A stretch of DNA of 12,135 nt from Candidatus Bathyarchaeota archaeon (GTDB lineage Archaea; Thermoproteota; DRAE01): contig DRAE01000017.1 in assembly GCA_011041895.1 (NCBI GenBank), positions 1-12,135 on the forward strand, given 5' to 3'. Numbering within the stretch: the stretch's first letter is position 1; each line of letters begins with the position of its first letter. Shown in pieces: positions 1 through 6,963 of this stretch. The notes under the pieces were generated by a model, which made no database searches, was not told the DNA's origin, and saw nothing but the letters and a program-made list of their open reading frames with translations. The position numbers and the translations under genes were made by a program.

Positions 1-26
1 CTCCTCGATGTCGTTATAAATATCAT
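1..26 (-). CDS. Brix/Imp4-like rRNA maturation protein, first 8 codons only
   Basis: Reading leftward from an ATG at 26-24, the frame stays open to the window edge and gives MIFITTSR. Archaeal Brix-domain (Imp4-like) proteins typically open with a beta strand followed by TTSR, and a Brix gene is a regular member of this superoperon downstream of L37Ae. A GAGGT ribosome binding site lies five bases upstream, at 32-36, across the L37Ae stop codon. Brix proteins act in large- or small-subunit rRNA maturation. Only eight residues are visible, so the assignment rests on the short motif, the ribosome binding site and the gene order. The rest of the gene lies outside the window. Confidence 0.6.
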
Positions 27-29
27 GAA

Positions 30-299
30 CTACCTCGGGTACTCGATCATTCTATCCTTTGGAGGATACAGGGCTACAATTTTCTTCCCCATCTGTGTTA
101 GAGGTTCATAGGCGCCTCCAGCCATCACTAGACCACATCTGCGGCACTTCCATACTCCAGCAGACACTCTTCTAACAGCTATCTTCTTGCATCTCGGGCA
201 TTCATATTTTGCTCTAGCCTTTGCCACTATTTCAGACCATACTCTCCTAAGCGTGAAACCATATCTTGGAGTTTTAAGTATCATTTTCCTTTTGGGCAT
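30..299 (-). CDS. rpl37ae: 50S ribosomal protein L37Ae (eL43)
   Basis: This is an 89-residue zinc-ribbon protein of the large ribosomal subunit. The zinc ligands are C34, C37, C52 and C55, in the two knuckles CPRC and CRRC. Between and after them come the family features RRVSAGVW (43-50) and AGGAY (60-64). The basic N-terminus with RYG at 12-14 is also typical. The ATG lies inside the 3' end of rrp42 (26 bp overlap), with a G5 run at 309-313 about nine bases upstream as a possible ribosome binding site. The tail after residue 70 (ALYPPKDRMIEYPR) looks less conserved than the core. The gene sits between rrp42 and the Brix gene, with no RNA polymerase subunit P gene between L37Ae and Brix. Confidence 0.95.
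   Translation of the reverse strand: MPKRKMILKTPRYGFTLRRVWSEIVAKARAKYECPRCKKIAVRRVSAGVWKCRRCGLVMAGGAYEPLTQMGKKIVALYPPKDRMIEYPR
32..36 (-). promoter_or_regulatory. Ribosome binding site for the Brix-like gene
   Basis: GAGGT on the minus strand spans the last codons of L37Ae and lies five bases before the ATG at 26. It supports that ATG as a true gene start at the window edge. Confidence 0.55.
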
Positions 300-1119
300 T
301 CTTTACAGCCCCCATCAAGAGCTTTCTCTGCTCTTTTGAAACCTTAAATGCTATATCAACAGCCTCCATTAATAAGTCTTCACTTATTCCTCCAGGGCCT
401 CCCTTTTGAATGGCGCATATTTTGTCATCTTCAGTAAAGGTAAAGGTTAGTCTTACATCGCTTACCTGTTCTTCCTCAAACGTTGGATCAACGAGAATGT
501 AGTCCCCGATATTAACTAGGGTTACCGATATAGGGACTTTAACTATTGGCATTGGTTTCAACTGCTCTTCATCAACTTCAATGTTCTCATCTTCTCCAAC
601 CTTGAACGATGGAATCTTGCACGTGAGTATAGATGCAACAGCTGCTCTAGACGCTGCATCAAAGAGGTTTCCATCATAATTTTCAGAGTATATGTCTACG
701 AATACTGTGAGCACTTTCTTACCAGGTATTAGGCAAAGTTTCTTAAGGTCTATGAGAGGAGCATGTCTAATTCCTCTATCAGTTACCCTAGCTAGTTCAA
801 TTGCATGCTCATCTGGAGGACCAGGTTCTATGAAGGAGGCAGACGTTGGTAGAAATTCAGCCATTGTCACTAGAACTCCCTCATCCGGTGTGTCAGGAAA
901 TGGTTCACCGATGTCCCATTTGACTCCGGCTATTACAACTGTATTTCCTATAGATACTTCAGCTGATCCTGAGGCTTTTTCAACTACACCTATGTTTATC
1001 TTGACAGGCCTATATTCGTGAAATTCTCTGCCGTCGAGCCTAGTGCCCTTTGCAAGAAGCTTTAGCATCGCTCTCCTTTTTAGAAATGACATTCCATACA
1101 TGTCACTTGGAGATATCAT
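274..1119 (-). CDS. rrp42: Exosome complex subunit Rrp42 (RNase PH-like, structural)
   Basis: This 281-residue protein has the RNase PH fold and forms the alternating Rrp41-Rrp42 hexameric ring of the archaeal exosome. The family lacks catalytic phosphorolysis residues but helps bind RNA. Visible family features are RLDGRE (27-32), the EPGPPDEHAIELARV segment in the first half, and the FDAASRAAVAS helix in the second. The length matches Sulfolobus Rrp42 (about 275). The chosen ATG at 1119 leaves about 24 residues before KGTRLDG, as in Sulfolobus. It gives a 17 bp overlap with rrp41, and Met7 or Met10 are weaker alternatives. Translational coupling to rrp41 is likely and fits the equal stoichiometry of the ring. 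Confidence 0.95.
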   Translation of the reverse strand: MISPSDMYGMSFLKRRAMLKLLAKGTRLDGREFHEYRPVKINIGVVEKASGSAEVSIGNTVVIAGVKWDIGEPFPDTPDEGVLVTMAEFLPTSASFIEPGPPDEHAIELARVTDRGIRHAPLIDLKKLCLIPGKKVLTVFVDIYSENYDGNLFDAASRAAVASILTCKIPSFKVGEDENIEVDEEQLKPMPIVKVPISVTLVNIGDYILVDPTFEEEQVSDVRLTFTFTEDDKICAIQKGGPGGISEDLLMEAVDIAFKVSKEQRKLLMGAVKNAQKENDT

Positions 1120-1861
1120 CTTGACTCACTTCCTTGGCTACTTTTTCATAATGCTCTAGAAGGGCCTTTCTTTGAATGTTGTAGAGTTCATAGCAGCCCT
1201 TCTTTGCTAACTCAAATACCTTTTTAAATTCATCAAGTGTAAGAGAACCGTCCATCTGTATTAGAGTGACAAGTTTTCTTTGGGGCATAATGGCTACGAC
1301 GAGGTCGGCCTCTCCAAGTTTATCCTCGTCGGCGTTGAGATCTACTATGTATTGACCATCGACTTTTCCAGCGGCGCAGGCTACAACTAGGTCTCTCATT
1401 GGAATACCTGCATTTGCAAGTGCTATTGAAGCAGCTGTTATGCCAGCGCACCTTGTTCCTCCATCTGACTGAATAACTTCAACTAAAACTCTTATCGTTG
1501 TCATAGGGAATTTTTCAAGAAGTATGGCAGGTTCTAATGCGCTTTTTATAACTTTTGACAGCTCAATGTCCCTTCTCGATGGTGCAGGGCTTCTTCTTTC
1601 ATCCGTTGAAAACGTGAGCATGTGATATCTGCACTGTAGGAGAGCCTTGTCTGGTAAAGCTAAGTGTTTTGGATGGAGCTCCTCTGGCCCATATACTGCT
1701 ACAAGAATTTTGTTTCTTCCCTGCTCTAAGTATGAGGACCCGTCAGCGTTTTTTAGCACACCCACCTTCATTATTGTTTTTCGTATTTCATCTGGCTTCC
1801 TGCCATCTGTTCTAAGGCCTTGTTCATCTATTAGTTTAACTTCTCCACATTCTTCGCTCAT
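1103..1861 (-). CDS. rrp41: Exosome complex exonuclease subunit Rrp41
   Basis: This 252-residue RNase PH-family protein is the catalytic subunit of the archaeal exosome, which degrades RNA 3' to 5' by phosphorolysis and can add heteropolymeric tails. LRTDGR (16-21) is the N-terminal signature. SDGGTRCAG (132-140) contains the phosphate-binding GTR. D180 and D186 in ADEDKLGEAD line up with the catalytic D182 and D188 of Sulfolobus solfataricus Rrp41. The conserved stretch AGIPMRDLV is at 151-159. All expected active-site residues are present, so the enzyme should be active. Its ATG overlaps the rrp4 stop codon as ATGA (1858-1861), and its 3' end overlaps rrp42 by 17 bp, so the exosome genes are translationally linked. 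Confidence 0.97.
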   Translation of the reverse strand: MSEECGEVKLIDEQGLRTDGRKPDEIRKTIMKVGVLKNADGSSYLEQGRNKILVAVYGPEELHPKHLALPDKALLQCRYHMLTFSTDERRSPAPSRRDIELSKVIKSALEPAILLEKFPMTTIRVLVEVIQSDGGTRCAGITAASIALANAGIPMRDLVVACAAGKVDGQYIVDLNADEDKLGEADLVVAIMPQRKLVTLIQMDGSLTLDEFKKVFELAKKGCYELYNIQRKALLEHYEKVAKEVSQDDISK

Positions 1862-2553
1862 TTACTTACACCCAGTTCTTTGAGTCTTGCCGCTATTAAG
1901 TTTTTGACTCTATCTGTCAATCCACTTACATGGGATTCTCGCTCTATTTTGTCTATAACTTCACGGATGATTTTAATAATTTCATATTCATCGCTTTCAA
2001 TCCATACTCGCCCATTCATTCCAACCAGGATATTGCACTTGAGCATATCCTTAATCATGTTTATCATGGAGCCACGCTTTCCAACAAACCTAGGTATTTT
2101 TACAGGAGATATTTCGAGGACAAATCCCTTTGACAGAATTCCAAGCTCAGGCCCTTGAAGTGTCAATGAGATATAAGGTCCAAATTTCCCCTTAACTTCT
2201 CCATAGATTACGGTTCCAACAGTAAATTGCTCCCGCATATCGATTCTTGACTGAGATTTTGTTGGAAAGCCATTTATCTGAAGAATGGCTGGATAGGGAG
2301 AGTTTATATCAAATATACAGTGATCAACTGAGATATGTTTAGCTATACCTATCACCTTATCCCCTACATTTGGAATATATACCCCTTTCAATGGGACAAG
2401 TTTTATTGTAGTTCCCTTTATTGACACAAGAGTTATTGTTGTGCATATGACATGTTTCCCACGCACCTCAGAGAATGATCCGATGACTTTATATCCGGGA
2501 GGTATGGGAAGCGAATCTCCTGGAAGGAATATGGCGCCCTTGCTTGTCTTCAT
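1858..2553 (-). CDS. rrp4: Exosome complex RNA-binding subunit Rrp4
   Basis: This 231-residue cap protein of the exosome sits on the Rrp41-Rrp42 ring and guides RNA into the pore. Three domains can be read. The N-terminal domain has the PGD motif at 11-13. An S1 RNA-binding domain lies at about 63-135 (starting near IPNVGDKVIG). A KH domain lies at about 145-210, whose GKRG (158-161) fits the GxxG loop. The length is normal for archaeal Rrp4. The ATG at 2553 lies 17 bp after the SBDS stop, and the stop codon overlaps the rrp41 start as ATGA. No Csl4, the alternative cap protein, is encoded in this window. Confidence 0.95.
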   Translation of the reverse strand: MKTSKGAIFLPGDSLPIPPGYKVIGSFSEVRGKHVICTTITLVSIKGTTIKLVPLKGVYIPNVGDKVIGIAKHISVDHCIFDINSPYPAILQINGFPTKSQSRIDMREQFTVGTVIYGEVKGKFGPYISLTLQGPELGILSKGFVLEISPVKIPRFVGKRGSMINMIKDMLKCNILVGMNGRVWIESDEYEIIKIIREVIDKIERESHVSGLTDRVKNLIAARLKELGVSK

Positions 2554-2570
2554 AGCAGCTCACTCTCCGC

Positions 2571-3263
2571 TCAATCTAGTAGCTTAACCTGGATTTCACC
2601 TTTCGAAAGCGAGGCAAGTTTGCCTATAAGCTCTTCTCTCAGTCCCAGAGGAAGCTCGAGCAACGCATAAAAGCTTCCATCTCTCCCCCATTCAGTTTGC
2701 TTTAGTTCTCCATACTCTTTTAGAATTGGATACACTCTTGCATAATATATGGGTGGAACCTTTATGGCTATCCTTGCCACACCGTACTTTATAGGAATAA
2801 CCATTGAAAGCTTCTTTATTATGTCCATTATCTGCTCATCAGCGCTCCTATTAATGTCAATTCTAACCTTAGCCTCTTCCAATGCTAGCTCAACTCTTTT
2901 AGGTGGGATAGGGTGTTTTGTTCTGGCATCTATGCAGAGTTTACTGATCATGTTTATGATCTGCCTTCTAAGTCTTTCAGCTAACTCTTTTCTCTGCTCT
3001 TGTGTAAGAGGCACACGCCCCTCTTTCAGAATAATTTCAGCAACTTTCTTGAAATCAGATGTACCAAAGATCTTCTCAAGGGTTTCCCTGGAGTGTTTTT
3101 CACCTTTTTTAGCGTCGGAGAATACCTCCTCGACGATCACGATGTTGTCTATCGATATTGGCTGACCTTCTCTGTAAGCATGAGCTTTCCAAGGATCAAC
3201 CAATATCTCGAACTTTTGACCCCCTTTCTTCAGAGTAGCTATAACATACTTTCGTGAAGTCAA
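2571..3263 (-). CDS. Ribosome maturation protein SBDS homologue
   Basis: This is the archaeal homologue of the Shwachman-Bodian-Diamond protein. In eukaryotes SBDS works with the GTPase EFL1 to release the anti-association factor eIF6 from the large subunit. The N-terminal domain (about residues 1-85) contains FEILVDPWKA. A helical middle domain includes KHPIPPKRVELALEEA, and a ferredoxin-like C-terminal domain covers roughly the last 70 residues. A longer frame could start at a TTG at 3287, overlapping psmA by 23 bp. I prefer the TTG at 3263, which gives 230 residues: the N-terminus then fits archaeal SBDS, a GGAGG lies at 3275-3279 (spacer 11), and the gap to the psmA stop is one base. The start choice is moderately certain; the family call is firm. 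Confidence 0.93.
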   Translation of the reverse strand: MTSRKYVIATLKKGGQKFEILVDPWKAHAYREGQPISIDNIVIVEEVFSDAKKGEKHSRETLEKIFGTSDFKKVAEIILKEGRVPLTQEQRKELAERLRRQIINMISKLCIDARTKHPIPPKRVELALEEAKVRIDINRSADEQIMDIIKKLSMVIPIKYGVARIAIKVPPIYYARVYPILKEYGELKQTEWGRDGSFYALLELPLGLREELIGKLASLSKGEIQVKLLD

Positions 3264-3264
3264 G

Positions 3265-4017
3265 TTATTCTTTGCCTCCTTTCTCAAGCGTCTCAGATTT
3301 CTTTAGTTGCTCGATATACTTGCGAATTTCCTCCTCCGTGAAGCGCTTGAATTTACCATCCTTTGTGGATATGACTGCTAAATCCACATTTTCCGGAGAA
3401 AGCTCTGTTTCTATGACGTTTCCAAGACAGTTTAGGGCAAGGAGTATTGCCTTCTCCATGTCCATGTCCATGCTATATTTTTTCTCTAAAAATGAAATCG
3501 CTGACTGAGCCCCGGAACCCATTGCAGTTGCGTAATATCCAGTAACGTTACCGCTTGGATCCACCATGAAAAGCTTTGGGGAGCCGTCACTTACTCCAGC
3601 TATTAATATGGCTACTCCAAATGGCCTGACTCCTGCATGCTGGGTGTATAATTGCATTAGGTCACCAAGATTTTGTGCTAGAGCCTCAACTTCAATAGCT
3701 TCGCCATACGTTAATCTGTTTGATTGAGCCCATATTCTAAGCTTTGAGATAAGTACTCTGGCATCAGAGCTTAAACCAGCAACCGCAACCCCTACGTGCT
3801 CGTCAATCTGAAATATCTTCTTATAGAAGGAGGGGTCAGCTAGTTTAGAAGTGACTCTCCTCTCTGCTGCTAGTACAACGGCGTCTTTACATCTGATGCC
3901 AATACATGTAGTCCCTGCCTTAACTGCTTCCATTGCATATTCAACCTGGTATAATCTACCTTCGGGGGAGAATATCGTTATAGCCCTGTCATATCCTAGT
4001 CCTGCTGGCGAGAACAA
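3265..4017 (-). CDS. psmA: 20S proteasome alpha subunit
   Basis: This subunit forms the outer rings of the archaeal 20S proteasome, which gate substrate entry and dock the PAN or Cdc48 ATPases. It is about 250 residues. The alpha signature is clear: YDRAITIFSPEGRLYQVEYA with YDR at 9-11. K67 before IFQID aligns with Thermoplasma K66, which binds the C-terminal HbYX motif of the ATPase. GVRPFG and MGSGAQSA are further family blocks. A GTG at 4026 could start a protein three residues longer, but GAGGTGA at 4023-4029 overlaps that GTG and lies five bases before the TTG at 4017. The TTG also gives the usual short tail before YDR. The gene starts about 20 bp after pop5; no beta subunit gene is nearby. 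Confidence 0.95.
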   Translation of the reverse strand: MFSPAGLGYDRAITIFSPEGRLYQVEYAMEAVKAGTTCIGIRCKDAVVLAAERRVTSKLADPSFYKKIFQIDEHVGVAVAGLSSDARVLISKLRIWAQSNRLTYGEAIEVEALAQNLGDLMQLYTQHAGVRPFGVAILIAGVSDGSPKLFMVDPSGNVTGYYATAMGSGAQSAISFLEKKYSMDMDMEKAILLALNCLGNVIETELSPENVDLAVISTKDGKFKRFTEEEIRKYIEQLKKSETLEKGGKE

Positions 4018-4022
4018 TGTCT

Positions 4023-4029
4023 TCACCTC
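4023..4029 (-). promoter_or_regulatory. Ribosome binding site deciding the psmA TTG start
   Basis: GAGGTGA on the minus strand lies exactly five bases before the TTG at 4017, the same spacing as for serA. It overlaps the alternative GTG at 4026, so the GTG is unlikely to be the initiator. Confidence 0.7.
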
Positions 4030-4038
4030 TCAAAGAAA

Positions 4039-4404
4039 TTAATTAGGTAATTGATTTATTTTTTCATCTCTATCTTGTATTTTAGCTTTTAGCCTCTTGA
4101 TGGTACCGGAAACATGTAAAGTGTGAAAAGCTGCTTTAACACCCTTGATGTTAGTTATGAAGAGTATACTACATCTCACATATGGAAGTGCCTTGTGAGT
4201 TGTTCTTAGTATCACTGTTGCATTTTCAGGGTTAAAGTCTATAACCTGAATTGGGGACTTTGCTAACACGTATTCTCCAAAGAGGTTGTGCATTGATCGT
4301 CTTATTAGATTTAGGATTTCATGCGAGGAAATATCGTTCAGAATGTTCTTGTCCTCAGCAACTATTTTGATATACATGTAGCGTGGTCTGAATATTTTAA
4401 CCAT
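4039..4404 (-). CDS. rnp2: RNase P protein component 2 (Pop5)
   Basis: This 121-residue protein component of archaeal RNase P works with Rpp30 to activate the catalytic RNA for 5' processing of tRNA precursors. Family features are the opening RPRYMYIKI (6-14), the block from LRTTHKALPYVRCSI (66-80), and VSGTIKRLK (98-106) near the end. The length is ordinary for archaeal Pop5. The ATG overlaps the end of the rpp30 gene by 8 bp, with GAGGAG at 4412-4417 seven bases upstream. Pop5 and Rpp30 form a tight complex, and their adjacent, overlapping genes would favour balanced synthesis. Confidence 0.93.
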   Translation of the reverse strand: MVKIFRPRYMYIKIVAEDKNILNDISSHEILNLIRRSMHNLFGEYVLAKSPIQVIDFNPENATVILRTTHKALPYVRCSILFITNIKGVKAAFHTLHVSGTIKRLKAKIQDRDEKINQLPN

Positions 4405-5065
4405 GTCCGAACTCCTCGAGTTTCTTGATGTTCCTCTCTATAATCTCCACGGGGAACGTTGAGACACAGTGTTGAGCATAGTGTAGCGGTATGTCAAGTA
4501 GCAAAGCAAGTGAAAGCATGTCGTAGGGGCTTCTCATCTCGTAAACATTTGATGCGCCGCTTGAGATTATTATTGGAACACCAACCTTACGTGCGAATAG
4601 GCATATTCGCTGATAGAGAGCCAGTATCTTGCTCAAGTTTTTAGAGTGTATGAGTTCTCTAAGGGAGATCTCTACAGCTGTGTTTCCTTGAAGGGCGAGT
4701 CTAACCTCGCTTTTATCAGCGAACTTCAGTTGAAAACTCTCTGGCAGCATCAATATATCTACCCTGCGATCTCTTGCAGCGAATCTCGCTAAGCCTAAGC
4801 TGTTACATTTTACACTAATCAACTGAACTTTGTACCTGAACTTTCTTATCATCGAAAGCGCTTCAGATTTGTCTTCTACATCTATGATCACTCTCTTCAC
4901 AACTTTTAGTCCATTTATACTATGACCTTTAACATCTACCTCTGGCACTTTATTTACCGATGTCACAGCCACGTATGTGAAGCCTAAGCGCTTGGCTGTT
5001 AAAAGCATATTGGCTAAGTCTTTTCTTTGAGAAGGAGATATCAGGATATCAGCGTAGATTGCCAT
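4397..5065 (-). CDS. rnp3: RNase P protein component 3 (Rpp30)
   Basis: This 222-residue RNase P protein has the TIM-barrel-like PHP fold of Rpp30/Rpp1. It is the partner of Pop5 in the RNase P holoenzyme. Visible family blocks are YADILI (4-9), AARDRRVDIL (96-105), VEISLREL (131-138), IISSGA (166-171), and RSPYDMLSLALLL (178-190). The length is normal for the family. Its ATG lies inside the 3' end of the COG1325 gene (17 bp overlap), and its stop overlaps pop5 by 8 bp. The superoperon setting supports the assignment. Confidence 0.93.
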   Translation of the reverse strand: MAIYADILISPSQRKDLANMLLTAKRLGFTYVAVTSVNKVPEVDVKGHSINGLKVVKRVIIDVEDKSEALSMIRKFRYKVQLISVKCNSLGLARFAARDRRVDILMLPESFQLKFADKSEVRLALQGNTAVEISLRELIHSKNLSKILALYQRICLFARKVGVPIIISSGASNVYEMRSPYDMLSLALLLDIPLHYAQHCVSTFPVEIIERNIKKLEEFGHG

Positions 5066-5525
5066 TTACACCACTTTCAAAAACTGAACGTAAAAACTCT
5101 ATGGCATCCCCTTTCTTCAACCTAATGTTAAACTTCAACTTTATAATGTCGTCTCCAAGTCCGAGCGTAATTTTTCCCTTGAAAGCTTCTTGCTTGTCTA
5201 AGCGCATGTAAAATGATCCCGTTGAGTCGACGTGGAGGTCAATTCTAGACAGTAAAAAATCTCTGTCAAAGTCGGTAAGGTTCTCAGCTATCTTTTTGAG
5301 CACTAAAGCAGCCACTTTTGGATCCCTTACCCGTAGCCTCAATATAGTTATAGGGTTTCCATGGTGTCCCGTCAATGTCTCTGATTTGAACTCTGCCTTG
5401 AAGTCTCTTGGTAGGATATTTTGTACTGCAGACTTCACTTTATCGACGGACTCTGTAGCGTGGCAGAAAACCTCTATGGAGAGAGATGATACTCTATCTG
5501 AGGGCTCTACTCTTCTTTCCGGCAC
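5049..5525 (-). CDS. COG1325-type RNA-binding protein linked to the exosome operon
   Basis: This 158-residue protein belongs to the archaeal COG1325 family, predicted to bind RNA and found between L15e and Rpp30 in many archaea. The family has been described as a putative exosome-associated subunit on the strength of that gene order. Its recognisable motifs are GHHGNP (53-58) and RLDKQEAF (108-115), followed by LGLGDDIIKLKFNI (121-134). The start is a GTG at 5525, inside the L15e gene. GAGG at 5534-5537 with an eight-base spacer supports it, so the 32 bp overlap with L15e appears real. The family is recognised with good confidence; a biochemical role is not established from the sequence. Confidence 0.85.
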   Translation of the reverse strand: MPERRVEPSDRVSSLSIEVFCHATESVDKVKSAVQNILPRDFKAEFKSETLTGHHGNPITILRLRVRDPKVAALVLKKIAENLTDFDRDFLLSRIDLHVDSTGSFYMRLDKQEAFKGKITLGLGDDIIKLKFNIRLKKGDAIEFLRSVFESGVNGNLR

Positions 5526-6030
5526 TGGTTAATCCTCTGAAAGCTCTACCCTTATGCTTTGGACTAGTTACCCAGTTAATCTTGGGGTCGTTCTTTATTG
5601 CTGGATGATGCGGATCGACCATTATAACCTCGTACCATATGTATTGTCCATCCTCAGCGACATAGTATGAGTTGAGAACCTCAAGGTTTCTGAATTTTCT
5701 TGCAGCCTTTTCCTCTGCAACCTGTTGTAGACTCTTTTTCAACTTAAGCTTGACTCTCCCCATTCTCTTTGGTCTTCTTCCAGCCTTTATCTGCCTTTTT
5801 GTCAGATTTCCTTTTCTTACTCTTACTCGAACTATTACATAGCCCTGCTTTGCCTTGTATCCAAGCCTTCTAGCTCTTGCAAGTCTCGTAGGCTTATCCA
5901 CTCTAACTATTGCACCCTGCTTTCTCCATGCTATTAGTCTCTGTCGCCACAGTGGCACAAGCCATTGAGCTAGACTTTTATTTCTTTCCCTCCACATTCG
6001 TTCCATATGTGTGTATGCTGATGTAGCCAT
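5494..6030 (-). CDS. rpl15e: 50S ribosomal protein L15e (eL15)
   Basis: This 178-residue, very basic protein of the large ribosomal subunit binds 23S rRNA. It opens MATSAYTHMERMW, and the RLARARRLGYKAKQGYVIVR block (49-68) is diagnostic of L15e. KGNLTKRQIKAGRRPKRMGR and the terminal HKGRAFRGLTSAGKKSR are also family features. The protein stops shortly after GKKSR. Many archaeal L15e proteins (about 190 residues or more) continue with a basic Gly/Lys-rich tail, so this one looks short at the C-terminus. The ATG at 6030 follows the serA stop by one base, with GGAGG at 6040-6044 embedded in the serA end. Confidence 0.96.
   Translation of the reverse strand: MATSAYTHMERMWRERNKSLAQWLVPLWRQRLIAWRKQGAIVRVDKPTRLARARRLGYKAKQGYVIVRVRVRKGNLTKRQIKAGRRPKRMGRVKLKLKKSLQQVAEEKAARKFRNLEVLNSYYVAEDGQYIWYEVIMVDPHHPAIKNDPKINWVTSPKHKGRAFRGLTSAGKKSRALR
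5534..5537 (-). promoter_or_regulatory. Ribosome binding site inside L15e for the COG1325 gene
   Basis: GAGG on the minus strand lies eight bases before the GTG at 5525, within the last codons of L15e (Arg-Gly of FRGLTSAG). It supports the 32 bp overlap between the two genes being real rather than a start-calling artefact. Confidence 0.55.
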
Positions 6031-6031
6031 A

Positions 6032-6949
6032 TCACATCTCCTCCAGAGCTTTGGCGATCTTATCTACGAGTATCGTGGATATAGCCTCTTGGGCTTCTAT
6101 GGTTGACCCACCTATGTGTGGAGTGCATACCACATTATTAAACTTTATGATCTCTAAATCCCCTGGAGGCTCCTCTTCGTATACATCAAGCCCTGCGCCA
6201 GCTACCTTACCTTCTTTCAAAGCTTTAGTTAAGGCTTTCGTGTCTATTATTGCTCCGCGCGAAGTGTTTACAATGTACACTCCATCTTTCATCATGGATA
6301 TTTCCTTCTCACCTATCATGTGATAAGTCTCAGGAGTCAGTGGAACATGTATTGTGATTATATCTGCTCTCTTCAATAAATCCTCGAGCTTTTCACAAAA
6401 CTCTATACCATGTGCATGGGCAAACTCTTTATCTGGATAGAGATCATATGCGATCACGTCAGCGCCCATAGCCTTTAGTATTAGTGCAACTTTCTTTCCT
6501 ATTCTACCTAAGCCTATGATACCGACAGTTTTTCCAGCCAACTGTCTTCCCATGAGCTCTGATTTCAGCCATTTACCTTCCTTCATACTTCTATCTGCCT
6601 CAGGTATTCTTCTAAGGAGACTTAGCATGAGACCTATTGTGAGTTCAGCAACTGAATCTGAGGGGGCTTCAGCAGAGTTAACTACCTTTATACCCTTTGA
6701 CTGCGCGTATTTCACATCGATGTTGTCGAGGCCAACACCTGCTCTTCCTATAACCTTGAGCTTTTTAGCAGCGTCTATAACCTCTTTGGTTACTTTTGTA
6801 CGGCTTCTAACTATCAAAATGTCAGCGTCTACAACTTTTTTGATTAGAGCATCTTTATCTATGCCAGGACAGTATTCTACCTCGAAGCCCTTCTCCTTTA
6901 AGGCTTTAAGGCCTTTTTCATGTATTGGGTCAGTTATTAGCACCTTCAA
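6032..6949 (-). CDS. serA: D-3-phosphoglycerate dehydrogenase, short form (D-2-hydroxyacid dehydrogenase family)
   Basis: This enzyme is predicted to oxidise 3-phosphoglycerate to 3-phosphohydroxypyruvate with NAD, the first step of serine synthesis. At 305 residues it is the short form, without the ACT or intervening domain that gives serine feedback in longer enzymes. The Rossmann motif GLGRIG is at 146-151, and D169 at the end of the next strand suggests NAD(H) preference. The catalytic triad of the family is present as R231 (NTSRGA), E260 (EEEP) and H278 (CTPHIGG). The start is TTG at 6949, with a strong AGGTGAT ribosome binding site five bases upstream (6955-6961). It lies 14 bp after the oxidoreductase gene and one base before L15e. 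A related 2-hydroxyacid dehydrogenase role cannot be excluded. Confidence 0.88.
   Translation of the reverse strand: MKVLITDPIHEKGLKALKEKGFEVEYCPGIDKDALIKKVVDADILIVRSRTKVTKEVIDAAKKLKVIGRAGVGLDNIDVKYAQSKGIKVVNSAEAPSDSVAELTIGLMLSLLRRIPEADRSMKEGKWLKSELMGRQLAGKTVGIIGLGRIGKKVALILKAMGADVIAYDLYPDKEFAHAHGIEFCEKLEDLLKRADIITIHVPLTPETYHMIGEKEISMMKDGVYIVNTSRGAIIDTKALTKALKEGKVAGAGLDVYEEEPPGDLEIIKFNNVVCTPHIGGSTIEAQEAISTILVDKIAKALEEM
6040..6044 (-). promoter_or_regulatory. Ribosome binding site for L15e within the serA 3' end
   Basis: GGAGG on the minus strand encodes part of the Leu-Glu-Glu-Met end of serA and lies nine bases before the L15e ATG at 6030. It links translation of L15e to that of serA. Confidence 0.65.
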
Positions 6950-6954
6950 ATTTT

Positions 6955-6961
6955 ATCACCT
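6955..6961 (-). promoter_or_regulatory. Ribosome binding site deciding the serA TTG start
   Basis: AGGTGAT on the minus strand is complementary to the usual archaeal 16S rRNA 3' tail. It lies five bases before the TTG at 6949, within the 14 bp gap after the oxidoreductase gene. It shows that TTG is used here behind a strong site. Confidence 0.75.
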
Positions 6962-6963
6962 GT

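Noticed and set aside
3264..3287. 23 bp overlap between psmA and SBDS
   Set aside because: It appears only if SBDS starts at the TTG at 3287, which has no ribosome binding site and adds residues not typical of the family. The TTG at 3263 removes the overlap.
3455..3472. Three tandem copies of the hexamer TCCATG
   Set aside because: It is inside psmA and simply encodes a Met-Asp repeat (SMDMDME) in a surface-loop region; too short to be a meaningful repeat element.
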